A stretch of 59,828 bases of DNA, taken from the NCBI GenBank assembly GCA_003164925.1, contig PLRV01000074.1, positions 1,945 to 61,772 on the forward strand, in the 5' to 3' direction. Position 1 is the first letter of the stretch, and each line of letters starts with the position of its first letter. The notes under the pieces are model-generated. The model did not search any database and had not been told where the DNA came from. It saw only the letters and a program-made list of their open reading frames with translations. Below, piece after piece: positions 51,741 to 59,828 of this stretch. The position numbers were made by a program, and so were the translations under genes. The stretch comes from Caulobacteraceae bacterium (GTDB lineage: Bacteria > Pseudomonadota > Alphaproteobacteria > Caulobacterales > Caulobacteraceae).

Positions 51741-52917
51741 CGTTGATCTGGGGCTGAGCGGCGTCCGGCGTGGCCGACAACGCCGGCATGGCGTCGGTCC
51801 AGGCCTGTCCGGCGAGTGCAGCGGCCTCGCCGGCCGAGAACAGGCTCTCAATGTGAGCGGCGCTAAAATCGAGGGGATCGTCCTTCACCGAGGACGGCAA
51901 AACAGAGACATTGAGGTCGCATCCATTGCGCTGGCAGAATTGCAGCGTGGCGATCAGGGACGAACGGACCGAAGCCTTGGTGGCGGCGTCGATCGTTCGG
52001 CTCAGCACCGGGATCGTGGCGCGCGGGGTGACCGCGAAGAGACTGTTCACCTGTCCATTCACGAGAACGTACAGATGATGCTGGAAATGGGGAGCCTCCG
52101 GCCGCCGCCCCAGCAGGAGCGTTTGAGGAATCGCGAAAAAGGCGCTGTCGGCTTGGCCGTCGACGTGCATTTCGGCGAACCTTCGCCCATCGGCCTGAAC
52201 CTCGATCATGGTCGGGGAGAAGATACCCGGCACGGAGGCCGAGGCGATCAGGACCTGGGCGAACAGGTCGCGCGACTCCGGCCCCGGACGCGCCGCGATC
52301 GCCCCCATGTCCCAAACGACGAGTTGCTCGGTGTCCAGGTCCGTGGTGGCGACGAGCAGGCGCCGCCCCTTGGCCTGTTCGGCGGCGACGGCGCGCATCA
52401 GGTCGTCGGTCACATAGGTCCGCACAAGATCCTGAAGCGGGCCCTTGCGATAGAATCCGGGCGTCAGCCAACGTAGAAGCACGCGCGCCTGCAGCAGATG
52501 ATGGACCCTTGGACCTGTGTAGGATTGTTTGAGAGGTTCGTCCCAGCCCGGTCCCAGGAACGCAAAGGGCGCTGCCAGGGCCCCGGCGCTCACGCCCGTC
52601 ACCAGCTGGAACCGAGGGCGCTGACCGGTCTTGCTCCAGCCGTACAGCACGCCGGCCGCATAGGCCCCGTTCGCCCCGCCGCCGGAAATGGCCAGTGTAT
52701 TGACCACGCCCCCGGCGCCCGGCCTGAGCGCAGCGCCGAGCATGTCCGCCAAGGCCGGATCATCCTGCGCATAGCGGATGTGGCTGAAGCCGGCGGGCGA
52801 TGCGGCGGCCTGCTCCGAAGCGGTGAACGAACTGCGCGGCAGGGTGATGCAGGCGCACAGCGCATCGGCCGCCAGCAAGAGGACCAACAGCATCGGCCAT
52901 TGGCGCGCGCGGCTCAT
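51730..52917 (-). CDS. Patatin-like phospholipase lipoprotein
   Basis: 395 residues from ATG 52917. A hydrophobic start (MLLVLLLAADALCAC) with cysteine 23 preceded by LCA suggests a lipoprotein. The catalytic apparatus of patatins is present: oxyanion GGGANGAYAAG (80-89), nucleophile Ser110 in GVSAG, and Asp253 in VDGQ (DGG/DGA in most members). It acts on phospholipid or other lipids at the envelope. Direct repeats of about 30 bp flank the gene. The frame is open to 53085 but the ATG at 52917 starts the signal peptide. Confidence 0.85.
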   Translation of the reverse strand: MSRARQWPMLLVLLLAADALCACITLPRSSFTASEQAAASPAGFSHIRYAQDDPALADMLGAALRPGAGGVVNTLAISGGGANGAYAAGVLYGWSKTGQRPRFQLVTGVSAGALAAPFAFLGPGWDEPLKQSYTGPRVHHLLQARVLLRWLTPGFYRKGPLQDLVRTYVTDDLMRAVAAEQAKGRRLLVATTDLDTEQLVVWDMGAIAARPGPESRDLFAQVLIASASVPGIFSPTMIEVQADGRRFAEMHVDGQADSAFFAIPQTLLLGRRPEAPHFQHHLYVLVNGQVNSLFAVTPRATIPVLSRTIDAATKASVRSSLIATLQFCQRNGCDLNVSVLPSSVKDDPLDFSAAHIESLFSAGEAAALAGQAWTDAMPALSATPDAAQPQINAPR

Positions 52918-53061
52918 GGGCGGCTCGATGTTGCGTGTTCGGTGCTGGCCAAGAACGCCCCGTCCGTGCGGATGATGTTTGGAGACAGTACCAACCCCGC
53001 GACCCGTTTGCCGCCGCCTTAAGCCGCTGCGAAAAAACACCAGGCCGCGATGGGCGAATAG

Positions 53062-53092
53062 AGGCGCCGGGGGGCGGGGAGTCAACGTGGCG
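53062..53092. repeat. 31-bp direct repeat, right of the patatin gene
   Basis: aggcgccgg, then ggGGCGGGGAGTCAACGTGG and cg. Same orientation as 51711-51740, with one indel and one substitution outside the identical 20-bp core. GAGTC is conserved. It lies 145 bp upstream of the patatin start. Confidence 0.8.
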
Positions 53093-53343
53093 GCGCGCCC
53101 AAACGCCGTTACCCCTGGAAGGGGAAGGCGCGCTCAATTCTGAACCTGTGGCGCAGCTTATCCTGGTAAAGGCCAAAACAGGCTACGACCGACAGCCGTC
53201 TCATTCCCACCTCGATGAGAACTGAAAGACAATTCCAGCCGATGGCAAGGAAAACCAGTCATATTTCCTAAATAATTCAACGAATTTAGAAGCCAGAAAG
53301 GTGAGCAAATATTGGTTCTATACATATCTGAAATTAACCTGTT
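53093..53343. other. Gene-free leader region with an AT-rich tract
   Basis: Part of the 511-bp gap 52918-53428 between the patatin and Spy-like genes. From about 53225 to 53343 the sequence is markedly AT-rich (e.g. TTTCCTAAATAATTCAACGA), unlike its neighbourhood. No gene is supported. It could hold binding sites for further regulators of the promoter that follows. Confidence 0.5.
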
Positions 53344-53368
53344 GGAACGAACGAGGCCGGCCGTCGTT
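53344..53368 (+). promoter_or_regulatory. EcfG promoter of the Spy-like gene
   Basis: GGAAC (53344-53348), 16 bases, CGTT (53365-53368), exact consensus. Expected start of transcription near 53375, giving a leader of about 54 bases. It ties this envelope gene to the general stress response encoded at 33-36 kb. Confidence 0.75.
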
Positions 53369-53428
53369 TAGGTTTTGAATAAGCGGCAACGGGCTGCCTT
53401 ATCCGCAAAGCCAGAAAAGGCGTCCCCG

Positions 53429-53905
53429 ATGCCCATCCTTTCCACCATCCGAAACCGTTTGGCGTCCAAGGCGTCCCTGCTCGCCGTCACGGCCCTGGTG
53501 GGCGCCGCCCTCGTGGCCGGCCCCCTGACCGCGACCGCCCAAACAGCCTACCATCACCGCGCCGCCGCCGACGCCAGGCGCGAGACCGTCGAGGAACGGA
53601 TATCGGGTCTGCACGCGGCCCTGCACATCACGCCCGACGAGGAAACCAGCTGGGGCGCCGTGGCCCAGTCCATGCGCGAGAACGAGGCGGCCATGCAGAA
53701 GCTGGTGGCGGACCGGACCGCCGAGGCTCCGCACAGCAGTAACGCCGTGGAGGACCTGCGCAACTACGAGCGGTTCACCCAGGCCCACGTCAATGGGCTG
53801 AAGAACCTGATCTCGTCGTTCGAGACCCTCTACCACGCCATGCCGGACACCCAGAAGGTCGTGGCCGACCAGGTGTTCCAGAAGTACGGCGGCCGCACGT
53901 CCTAG
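53429..53905 (+). CDS. Exported Spy/CpxP-like protein
   Basis: 158 residues from ATG 53429 (AAAAGG upstream). A signal peptide (about 1-36, ASLLAVTALVGAALVAGPLTATAQ) precedes a helical domain with the RETVEERISGLHAALHITPDEETSWGAVAQSMRENEAAM segment that matches the LTxxQ/Spy family, here 'ITPDEE'. Spy-like proteins are periplasmic holdase chaperones. An upstream EcfG promoter is exact. Confidence 0.75.
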   Translation: MPILSTIRNRLASKASLLAVTALVGAALVAGPLTATAQTAYHHRAAADARRETVEERISGLHAALHITPDEETSWGAVAQSMRENEAAMQKLVADRTAEAPHSSNAVEDLRNYERFTQAHVNGLKNLISSFETLYHAMPDTQKVVADQVFQKYGGRTS

Positions 53906-54034
53906 AGCGAGCCTAAGCCAGGGCCTTCCCGGTCCGCCAGAATCGGGCGGAGGGCCTTGGCGGTTGCTTCTCGCCATCGGCCAACCGGCGTCGTCCAGAC
54001 GCCATTCGGCGCCCCATCATTTCAGGAGGTCGCA

Positions 54035-54346
54035 ATGACCCGCATCCTAGATAGACATTCCACCTTTCGCCGCTGGGCCGGGCTCGGCGTCACGGCGCTC
54101 ATGCTCGTCGCGGCCTTCGATGTCTCGGCCACGGCGGCCGGACGAGGCGGCGGCGGCCGGGGCGGCGGCGCGGCCCATGGCGGCGGCGGCGGGCGCGGCG
54201 GCGGCTATGGCGGCCGAGGCGGCCATACCGGCTGGGGCGGCGGCTACTATTCCGCGCCGCCGATCATCTACGGCTCGCCTTACTACTGCGCCCCGCCCTT
54301 GATCTACGGCCCGGGCGTTGAGTTCGGCAGCTGCGTTTGGCCGTAA
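54035..54346 (+). CDS. Glycine-rich exported protein
   Basis: 103 residues from ATG 54035, preceded by a perfect AGGAGGT. A signal peptide (about 1-37) is followed by a Gly-rich segment (runs of Gly with Arg and Tyr, about 40-75) and an aromatic/Pro C-terminus with two cysteines (PYYCAPPLIYGPG...CVWP). Low-complexity surface protein of unknown function. Confidence 0.65.
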   Translation: MTRILDRHSTFRRWAGLGVTALMLVAAFDVSATAAGRGGGGRGGGAAHGGGGGRGGGYGGRGGHTGWGGGYYSAPPIIYGSPYYCAPPLIYGPGVEFGSCVWP

Positions 54347-54585
54347 AAGGTTTAGGCCCGGCCGGGTCGTCGTCGATTCGGACGCTTGACCGGCGAAATT
54401 GAGCCCTGACCCGATCAGGCGTGTTGCAAGCACCCTTCCCCTCGATGGGGGGCCTGCCGACAACCTACAGGTTCCCGCGCCCGCCCGATCAGCGCTGTTC
54501 CATTCGGCCGAGGGCCTCTACAGTCCCCATCCCGCATGAGGCCAGTCCAGCCGACGCTGAGCGCCGGACGGGGTTTGGAGCGGCG

Positions 54586-55191
54586 ATGACCGAACGTATG
54601 CAGGAACTCGCCACGGAGATCGTCCGTCTGCAGGGCGAGCTGGACCGGGAAATCGAGCGTCGACGAAAGGCGCTGGGTTGGGAGCTGAAAGAGCGGATCG
54701 GCGAGTTCGAACTGGGCGTGACCGCCGGCCACAGGCGTCTGAAGCTGGGCATGATCAAGTTTTTCGGGGGAACCTCGCCGGCCATCGTGCTGACCGCCCC
54801 GGTGATTTATTCGCTGATCATACCCTTGCTCATCGTCGACGCCTGGGTCAGCGCCTATCAGGGGGTCTGCTTTCGCGCTTACGGCATCGCGCGGGTCAAG
54901 CGGAGCGACTACTTCGCCTTCGACCGGCGCAAACTCAGCTATCTGAACGTCATCGAGATGCTGAATTGCCAGTTTTGCGCCTACGCCAACGGCCTGGTGG
55001 CCTATGTGCGTGAAATCTCCAGCCGAAGCGAGCAGTACTGGTGTCCGATCAAGCACGCGGTGAAGGTCGCCGATCCCCACCACCGCTATTATCAGTTCCT
55101 GGAATACGGAGACGCGGAGGGCTATCGCGCGCGCCTGGACGATTTCCGCATCCGCCTGCGCGTCGGCGGGGCCGACAGCACCGAAAACTAG
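54586..55191 (+). CDS. Uncharacterised membrane-associated protein with CxxC
   Basis: 201 residues from ATG 54586 (GGAG upstream); the frame is open earlier but low in family character. A coiled N-terminal helix (MQELATEIVRLQGELDREIERRRKALGWELKERIGEFELG, about 4-45), one or two hydrophobic segments (about 65-90), then a conserved-looking block NVIEMLNCQFCAYANGLVAYVREISSRSEQYWCPIKHA with Cys-x-x-Cys plus a third Cys, suggestive of metal binding. No domain recognised. The TAG stop lies in the palindrome that follows. Confidence 0.7.
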   Translation: MTERMQELATEIVRLQGELDREIERRRKALGWELKERIGEFELGVTAGHRRLKLGMIKFFGGTSPAIVLTAPVIYSLIIPLLIVDAWVSAYQGVCFRAYGIARVKRSDYFAFDRRKLSYLNVIEMLNCQFCAYANGLVAYVREISSRSEQYWCPIKHAVKVADPHHRYYQFLEYGDAEGYRARLDDFRIRLRVGGADSTEN

Positions 55192-55265
55192 TGTGCTTTT
55201 TGGGATTTGAAGTTCGCGCGTCGGCCTGCCCAAAGTGCGGGCGAACTTCACATCCAGCACACTAG
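55188..55265. repeat. 78-bp near-perfect palindrome at the gene junction
   Basis: Left arm CTAGTGTGCTttttgGGATTTGAAGTTCGC and right arm GCGAACTTCACATCCAGCACACTAG (as read forward) pair with one mismatch and a five-base insertion in the left arm. It includes the stop codon of the left gene (TAG 55189-55191) and ends 13 bases before fabB. A long hairpin may terminate both convergent transcripts. Confidence 0.85.
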
Positions 55266-55277
55266 GCCGCCGTCAGT

Positions 55278-56492
55278 TCACTCTTCGCATCGCCCCAGCA
55301 CCAGGCACCCGTTGGTGCCGCCAAAGCCAAAGGAATTGGACATGACCGTGTCCAGACGCCGGTCCACTCGCGTGCGGACGATGGGCATGCCCTCGAATTC
55401 GGGGTCGAGCTCGTCGATGTGCGCGCTCTCGGCCACGAAGCCGTTCTGCATCATCAGGATGGAGTAAATGGCTTCCTGCGCCCCGGCCGCGCCCAGCGAA
55501 TGGCCGGTGAGGGCCTTGGTGGATGAGATCAGGGGCATGTCGGCGCCGAACACGGCGCGCACGGCTTCCATCTCCTTCTGGTCGCCCACCGGCGTGCCGG
55601 TGCCATGCGGGTTCAGATAATCGATTGGCCGGCCAAGGCCCTGCATAGCCTGGCGCATGCATCGCGCCGCGCCCTCGCCGGAGGGCGAGACCATATCGAA
55701 GCCGTCGGAATTGGCGGCGTAGCCCAGGATCTCGGCGTAGATCTTGGCCCCGCGCGCCTTGGCGTGCTCCAGTTCCTCCAGCACCACCAAGCCCCCGCCG
55801 CCGGCGATGACGAAGCCGTCGCGGTTCTTATCGTAGGGGCGCGAGGCCCGCTCGGGAGTGTCGTTATAGTCGCTGGTCATGGCCCCCATGGCGTCGAACA
55901 GCACCGACAGGGTCCAGTCCAGTTCCTCGCAGCCCCCCGCGAAGACAATGTCCTGCTTGCCCATCATGATCTGTTCGGCGCCGGCCCCGATGCAGTGGGT
56001 CGAGGTCGCGCAGGCCGAGGAGATGGAATAGTTGATCCCACGGATTTTGAACCAGGTGGCCAGGGTCGCCGAAGGACCCGAGCACATGGCCTTGGGTACG
56101 GCGAACGGCCCCACGCGCTTGGGGCCCTTGGTCTGGGTAATCTCCGCGGCATTGACGATGGCGCGGGTGGAGGGTCCGCCCTCGCCCACGATGATGCCGG
56201 TGCGTTCGTGCGACACCTCATCGGGCGTGAGGCCCGAATCGGCGATGGCCTGCTCCATGCAGATGTGGGCATAGGCCGTACCCGGCGCCAGGAACCGCGC
56301 GGCCCGGCGGTCCACCATGGCCTCCCAATCGATGTGAGGGGCGGCGTGCACCTGGCAGCGGAAGCCCAGAGCTTTGTATTCCGGCGCGGCGACCACGCCC
56401 GAGCGGGCCTCGCGCAGGGAGGCCAGCACCTCATTGGCGTTGTTGCCGATCGACGAAACGATGCCGATACCGGTGACGGCGACACGACGCAT
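55278..56492 (-). CDS. fabB: 3-oxoacyl-ACP synthase I (FabB)
   Basis: 404 residues from ATG 56492 (GGAGGG upstream). It elongates unsaturated acyl chains. Catalytic Cys161 in SSACATSTH, His near 297 ([11 protein letters not shown]) and near 332 ([12 protein letters not shown]). It follows fabA by 19 bases, the canonical pair for anaerobic unsaturated fatty acid synthesis. Confidence 0.95.
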   Translation of the reverse strand: MRRVAVTGIGIVSSIGNNANEVLASLREARSGVVAAPEYKALGFRCQVHAAPHIDWEAMVDRRAARFLAPGTAYAHICMEQAIADSGLTPDEVSHERTGIIVGEGGPSTRAIVNAAEITQTKGPKRVGPFAVPKAMCSGPSATLATWFKIRGINYSISSACATSTHCIGAGAEQIMMGKQDIVFAGGCEELDWTLSVLFDAMGAMTSDYNDTPERASRPYDKNRDGFVIAGGGGLVVLEELEHAKARGAKIYAEILGYAANSDGFDMVSPSGEGAARCMRQAMQGLGRPIDYLNPHGTGTPVGDQKEMEAVRAVFGADMPLISSTKALTGHSLGAAGAQEAIYSILMMQNGFVAESAHIDELDPEFEGMPIVRTRVDRRLDTVMSNSFGFGGTNGCLVLGRCEE

Positions 56493-56511
56493 GCCGACTA
56501 TCCCTCCAGCC

Positions 56512-57033
56512 TTAGACAAGGTCCTTGGCGTCGAACAGACCGACGCGCAAATCCTTGGCTTCGTAAATGGGCTTGCCGTCGACCTCGACCACGCCGTCGC
56601 CGACGCCCATCACCAGCTTGCGGATAATCACCCGCTTCATGTCGATGCGATATGTGACAAGTTTGGCATGCGGATTGACCTGGCCGGTGAATTTCACCTC
56701 GCCCACGCCCAAGGCGCGGCCCTTGCCCGGACCGCCCGACCAGCCGAGGAAGAAGCCGACCAGTTGCCACATGGCGTCCAGCCCGAGGCATCCGGGCATG
56801 ACCGGGTCGCCCAGGAAATGGCACTGGAAAAACCAGAGATTCGGATCGATATCCAGCTCGGCCGTGATCTTGCCCTTGCCGTGCGCGCCGCCCTGCGCCG
56901 TGATCTCGGTGATCCGGTCCACCATCAGCATGGGCGGGACGGGAAGTTGGGCGTTGGTCGGTCCGAACAACTCGCCGCGGCCACAGGCGAGAAGGTCCTC
57001 GTGGGTGAAGCTGTTCTTTTGCACCAGGAGCAT
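56512..57033 (-). CDS. fabA: 3-hydroxydecanoyl-ACP dehydratase/isomerase FabA
   Basis: 173 residues. Hot-dog fold; catalytic His in [14 protein letters not shown] and the partner acidic residue in [13 protein letters not shown]. It introduces the cis double bond that FabB extends. Starts ATG 57033 and is upstream of fabB in one operon. No FabR site was recognised. Confidence 0.96.
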   Translation of the reverse strand: MLLVQKNSFTHEDLLACGRGELFGPTNAQLPVPPMLMVDRITEITAQGGAHGKGKITAELDIDPNLWFFQCHFLGDPVMPGCLGLDAMWQLVGFFLGWSGGPGKGRALGVGEVKFTGQVNPHAKLVTYRIDMKRVIIRKLVMGVGDGVVEVDGKPIYEAKDLRVGLFDAKDLV

Positions 57034-57121
57034 GGGCGTGCGGGGCTCTAGGGTCTGAACGGCGCGAACGGACTGCGCCTGGCGACATGGGCGCCCTCGG
57101 TAGCAGGTCAGGCGGCCCGCC

Positions 57122-57625
57122 TCAACGGCATTGCGGCGCCTCAGTCACGCCCCACACCTCCGCGGCCGGCGTCCAGCCGGACGCACCGCCAGCCTTGAGC
57201 TTGCACCAGCCCTTGTCGCAACGGTCCAGATCGGCGAGGGCGCGACCTTGCAGATAGGCGCCGATATGAGCATTCGGTCGGGGCGCATCGCGGATCGGCA
57301 GGGGTTGCGGCGCCAGACGCATCACCGTGCGGCGCCCGTCCGTGGTGCGCTTATGCACCCAGGCCAGCCCGCCCTCCGGATCGCAGATGCGCCGCCATTC
57401 GTCGGTCTCGGCCACCACCTGAACCGGCAGACCCTTGGTTTTATAGACCCATAAAAGCCTGGAATCGTCGCCGGGTCCCGCGCGGGCGTTCACGTCGGCG
57501 AACTTGAGCGAGACATAGCGCGGGACCGGCAGGCCCGACGGCGTGGTGCGATCCTGGGGCGCGGCGCCCGCCAAAAGGGGCGCCAGACCGATCAGGACGA
57601 TGAGGGCTGTGCTGGCCTTGGCCAT
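57122..57625 (-). CDS. Exported SH3-domain protein
   Basis: 167 residues from ATG 57625 (MAKAST..., signal peptide about 1-25); an upstream in-frame ATG (57661) is possible. Two bacterial SH3-like units: first about 40-95 with [47 protein letters not shown], second about 105-155 with [19 protein letters not shown]. Such domains bind peptidoglycan or proteins in the periplasm. Role unknown. Confidence 0.8.
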   Translation of the reverse strand: MAKASTALIVLIGLAPLLAGAAPQDRTTPSGLPVPRYVSLKFADVNARAGPGDDSRLLWVYKTKGLPVQVVAETDEWRRICDPEGGLAWVHKRTTDGRRTVMRLAPQPLPIRDAPRPNAHIGAYLQGRALADLDRCDKGWCKLKAGGASGWTPAAEVWGVTEAPQCR

Positions 57626-57742
57626 CGTTGTTCGGTCCGTCCGTGCGATTCGCACAGTCATCATGGCGTCGACGGCGTCAAAGCTGAAGGGCCTGGATTG
57701 AAGGGCTTGGCGCGGAGCGTGCAAACCTGCTGAAATGGAATC

Positions 57743-58612
57743 ATGGCCATGCCGCTCGCCCCTCCGCCCCTGTCCGACAAGCCGTTGGAGCCTGGCCTCT
57801 ATGTGGTGTCCACCCCGATCGGCAACCTGCGCGACATCACCTTGCGCGCCCTGGACACGCTTGCGGCTTGCGATCTCGTCCTGGCCGAAGACACCCGAGT
57901 CACCGGCAAGCTCATGGCCGCCTACGGCCTAACCAAAACCTTGGAGCGCTATGACGAACACGCCGCGGAGCGGGCCCGGCCCAAGGTGCTGGCGGCGCTT
58001 CAGGCCGGCGCGCGGGTAGCCCTGGTGTCGGATGCGGGCACGCCGCTGGTGTCCGATCCCGGCTACCGGCTGGTGCTCGAGGCGCTGCAGATCGGGGCGC
58101 GGGTTTTTCCCATACCCGGGGCCTGCGCGGCTCTGGCGGCGCTCGCCGGGGCGGGCTTGCCCACCGACCGCTTCCTGTTCGCGGGCTTTCCCCCGCCCAA
58201 GACCGCCGGGCGCAAGGCGGCCTTCGCCGCACTGGCGCCGATCAAGGCCACGCTCATCTTCTACGAAGGCGGTTCGCGCCTCGCCGCCAGCCTGGCCGAC
58301 ATGGCTCAGATGTTCGGGCCGCGGCAAGCCGCGGTCGGACGCGAACTGACCAAGCTGCACGAGACCTTCCTGCGCGGCGACCTTGCCGCCTTGGCCGCCG
58401 ATCCGAGAGTGCAGGCCCCCAAGGGCGAACTGGTGGTGCTGGTCGGGCCCGGCGAGGATGAGCCGGCCAGCGAAGCGGACGCCGACACGGCCTTGGACGA
58501 GGCCCTGGCCCGGCTTTCGCCCGCGGACGCCGCCGCCGAGGTGGCCCGCGCCCTGGGGCTGAACCGGCGCGAGTTGTACCGCCGGGCGCTGGAGCGGAAG
58601 GGCGTGCGATGA
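57743..58612 (+). CDS. rsmI: 16S rRNA C1402 2'-O-methyltransferase RsmI
   Basis: 289 residues, tetrapyrrole-methylase fold. It shows GLYVVSTPIGNLRDITLRAL at the start, AEDTRVTGKL, the SAM-binding VSDAGTPLVSDPGYRL, and the C-terminal ARALGLNRRELYRRAL tail. It modifies the decoding centre of the ribosome. The stop overlaps the yraN start (ATGA). Confidence 0.95.
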   Translation: MAMPLAPPPLSDKPLEPGLYVVSTPIGNLRDITLRALDTLAACDLVLAEDTRVTGKLMAAYGLTKTLERYDEHAAERARPKVLAALQAGARVALVSDAGTPLVSDPGYRLVLEALQIGARVFPIPGACAALAALAGAGLPTDRFLFAGFPPPKTAGRKAAFAALAPIKATLIFYEGGSRLAASLADMAQMFGPRQAAVGRELTKLHETFLRGDLAALAADPRVQAPKGELVVLVGPGEDEPASEADADTALDEALARLSPADAAAEVARALGLNRRELYRRALERKGVR

Positions 58613-59007
58613 GACGCTCGCGGCCTGCGCCGCTGGGTGCGCGTCAGGCCCGTGGCCTGCGGGCCCGCCGCAGCGGGCGCGGCGCCGAATGGCTGGCCGC
58701 CCTGTGGCTGATGGCCAAGGGCTACCGCGTGCTGGGGTTTCGCCTGAAGACGCCCTTCGGCGAAGTCGACCTGCTGGTCCAGCGCGGATCGGTGCTGGCG
58801 GTGACCGAGGTCAAGCGTCGACGCACCTTGGAAGAGGCCCTGAACGCGGTGGACGCCCCTCAGCGCGAGCGTCTGCGGCGGGCCGGGGCCCATTTGGCGG
58901 CCCGCGTCCGCAAACCGCAGGGGGCGGCGGTCCGTCTGGACTTGATCGCGCTCGCCCCGGGACGCTGGCCACGGCATATTCCAGCGGCTTGGGGGTGGGA
59001 TTGTTGA
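58609..59007 (+). CDS. yraN: YraN family (UPF0102) predicted nuclease
   Basis: 132 residues. The core is a PD-(D/E)XK-like motif: GRGAEWLAALWLMAKGYRVLGFRLKTPFGEVDLLVQRGSVLAVTEVKRRRT (Asp in GEVDLL, Glu-x-Lys in TEVKRR). The rsmI-yraN pairing is common. Function is uncertain, possibly DNA or RNA processing. An Arg-rich N-terminus precedes the domain. Confidence 0.9.
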   Translation: MRRSRPAPLGARQARGLRARRSGRGAEWLAALWLMAKGYRVLGFRLKTPFGEVDLLVQRGSVLAVTEVKRRRTLEEALNAVDAPQRERLRRAGAHLAARVRKPQGAAVRLDLIALAPGRWPRHIPAAWGWDC

Positions 59008-59023
59008 CGCGGCGAAGGCAAGC

Positions 59024-59828
59024 ATGACGCGCACCGAGGCCGAACAGATGTTGACCGCCGCCGGCGAGGCGCCGAACGAGGCGTTCCCCCTGTTCGAGGC
59101 CGCCCTGGCGTGCGCGGCGCATGATGATCCCACCCGCGAGGTCGAGCCTGTCCGCGCCTTGGCCACACAGATCGCCGAACGCCTGGGCGGGCGGCTGCAC
59201 TCGGAATCAGCCGAGGAGGCGATCGCCGAGACCCTGTGCGGGGACTTCCAGTTCACAGGCGACCTGTTCCATCACAACAACGCCGCCGGGGCCGACGTGA
59301 TCGCGGTTGCCCAACAGCGCAAGGGGCTGTCGGCGGCCCTGGCCGTGTTCTATCTGGATGCGGCGCGGCGTTGCGGCCTGCCCGTGGACGGCGTCGACTT
59401 CCCCGGCCATTTCCTGTTGCGCATCGAGAGCATGGACGGCCCTCTGGCGCTGGACCCGTTCAGCGAGGGCCGCGTGGTCCTGCCGTCGGAACTGACGCGC
59501 CGGGCCCTGCGCGCCGGCCTGACCCCGGACGTCGCCGACCGGCTGGACCATCTGATGGCGCCGGTGAGCGACCGGGCCGTGCTGATCCGCCTGCAAAGCG
59601 TGATCTTCGCCAGGGCCCAGCGCGCCGGCGATTTTCCCCTGGCCGAGCGCGCGGCCCTGCGCCGCGCCCTGCTGGATCCGACCGACCATAGGGCATGGAT
59701 CGACGTGGCCGCCGCGCGCGAAGGCCAGGGGGCGCTGGCCGGCGCCCTGGAGGCCCTCGGTCGGGCCCAGGTGCTGGACGGCGGCGCGGCCCTGGCGGCC
59801 CGAGTCGCACGCGAACGCGTGCGACTCA
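59024..59828 (+). CDS. SirB1/transglutaminase-like family protein, partial
   Basis: The frame runs from ATG 59024 off the right end (268 residues visible). The motif HHNNAAGADVIAVAQQRKGLSAALAVFYLDAARRCGLPVDGVDFPGHFLLR is typical of SirB1 proteins (transglutaminase-like with TPR-type C-terminus); the conserved His is in PGHFLLR. Residues about 200 onward may form a TPR-like helical hairpin. It takes the place of gshB seen beside yraN in related genomes. The final 26 bases form a perfect palindrome at the edge of the window. Confidence 0.8.
   Translation, partial: MTRTEAEQMLTAAGEAPNEAFPLFEAALACAAHDDPTREVEPVRALATQIAERLGGRLHSESAEEAIAETLCGDFQFTGDLFHHNNAAGADVIAVAQQRKGLSAALAVFYLDAARRCGLPVDGVDFPGHFLLRIESMDGPLALDPFSEGRVVLPSELTRRALRAGLTPDVADRLDHLMAPVSDRAVLIRLQSVIFARAQRAGDFPLAERAALRRALLDPTDHRAWIDVAAAREGQGALAGALEALGRAQVLDGGAALAARVARERVRL
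59802..59827. repeat. Perfect 12-bp inverted repeat at the window end
   Basis: GAGTCGCACGCG and CGCGTGCGACTC flank a two-base loop (aa). Both arms contain a GANTC site. It lies inside the partial SirB1-like frame and at the last base but one of the window. Confidence 0.7.

Noticed and set aside
1-59828. CRISPR arrays, tRNA, rRNA, complete insertion sequences or prophage genes
   Set aside because: No regularly spaced repeats, tRNA T-arm/acceptor patterns, transposases, integrases or phage structural genes were recognised.

Overview
The window is high-GC alphaproteobacterial DNA and most resembles a Caulobacterales genome (Caulobacter/Phenylobacterium type). The evidence is the gene content and order: chvI-chvG-hprK-EIIA-HPr, phyR facing nepR-ecfG-phyK, chpT beside a CheY/CheR pair, hrcA-grpE beside rph, an mmcB gene with an alphaproteobacterial SOS box, a 1618-residue NAD-glutamate dehydrogenase, and dispersed palindromic repeats carrying GANTC, the CcrM methylation site. 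No tRNA, rRNA, CRISPR array, prophage or classical insertion sequence was seen. The species is inferred, not proven.

Layout. 1-5 kb: leucine biosynthesis (leuC end, leuD, leuB) with a small monooxygenase, a TraB/GumN-like protein and asd. 5-13.5 kb: a beta-lactamase-fold hydrolase, pdxY, ahcY with a palindromic operator, a 385-bp GIY-YIG nuclease unit with 38-bp inverted ends, murI, ahpC/ahpD with an OxyR-like site, moeB and a frameshifted gene. 13.8-21.5 kb: grpE, hrcA, rph, a CYTH-CHAD protein, the regulatory PTS and the ChvG-ChvI system. 21.7-25.6 kb: a large orphan protein, then a plastic stretch with repeats, a lower-GC DUF1801 gene, SOS-regulated mmcB and a decayed dehydrogenase. 25.7-29.8 kb: ackA, pta and a 29-codon microgene behind a FixK-like regulator, plus a cysteine-bearing receiver protein.

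29.9-36.6 kb: lipocalin, carbonic anhydrase, envelope stress-type small proteins, then the complete general stress response core (phyR, nepR, ecfG, phyK). Exact GGAAC-N16-CGTT promoters drive both divergent arms. The same exact motif lies before a Spy-like periplasmic protein gene at 53.4 kb, and a one-mismatch copy lies before the DUF883-like gene at 31.4 kb, so the local regulon can be read from sequence. 36.6-44.7 kb: cheR, cheY, chpT, DUF3553, cysQ, a GT-C-like membrane protein, a CDP-diacylglycerol diphosphatase, an aldo/keto reductase, a GNAT and an AI-2E family transporter. 45-59.8 kb: NAD-glutamate dehydrogenase, purH, a patatin lipoprotein between direct repeats, secreted small proteins, fabA-fabB, rsmI, yraN and a partial SirB1-like gene.

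The strongest unusual themes are: (1) an eight-copy family of nested-palindrome, GANTC-bearing intergenic repeats whose conserved TAG/CTA ends serve as the stop codons of neighbouring genes; (2) a compact GIY-YIG gene framed by 38-bp terminal inverted repeats that are themselves hairpins, with a related solo arm elsewhere; (3) sequence-readable EcfG, LexA, OxyR-like and ahcY operators; and (4) a translationally coupled membrane microgene before pta.
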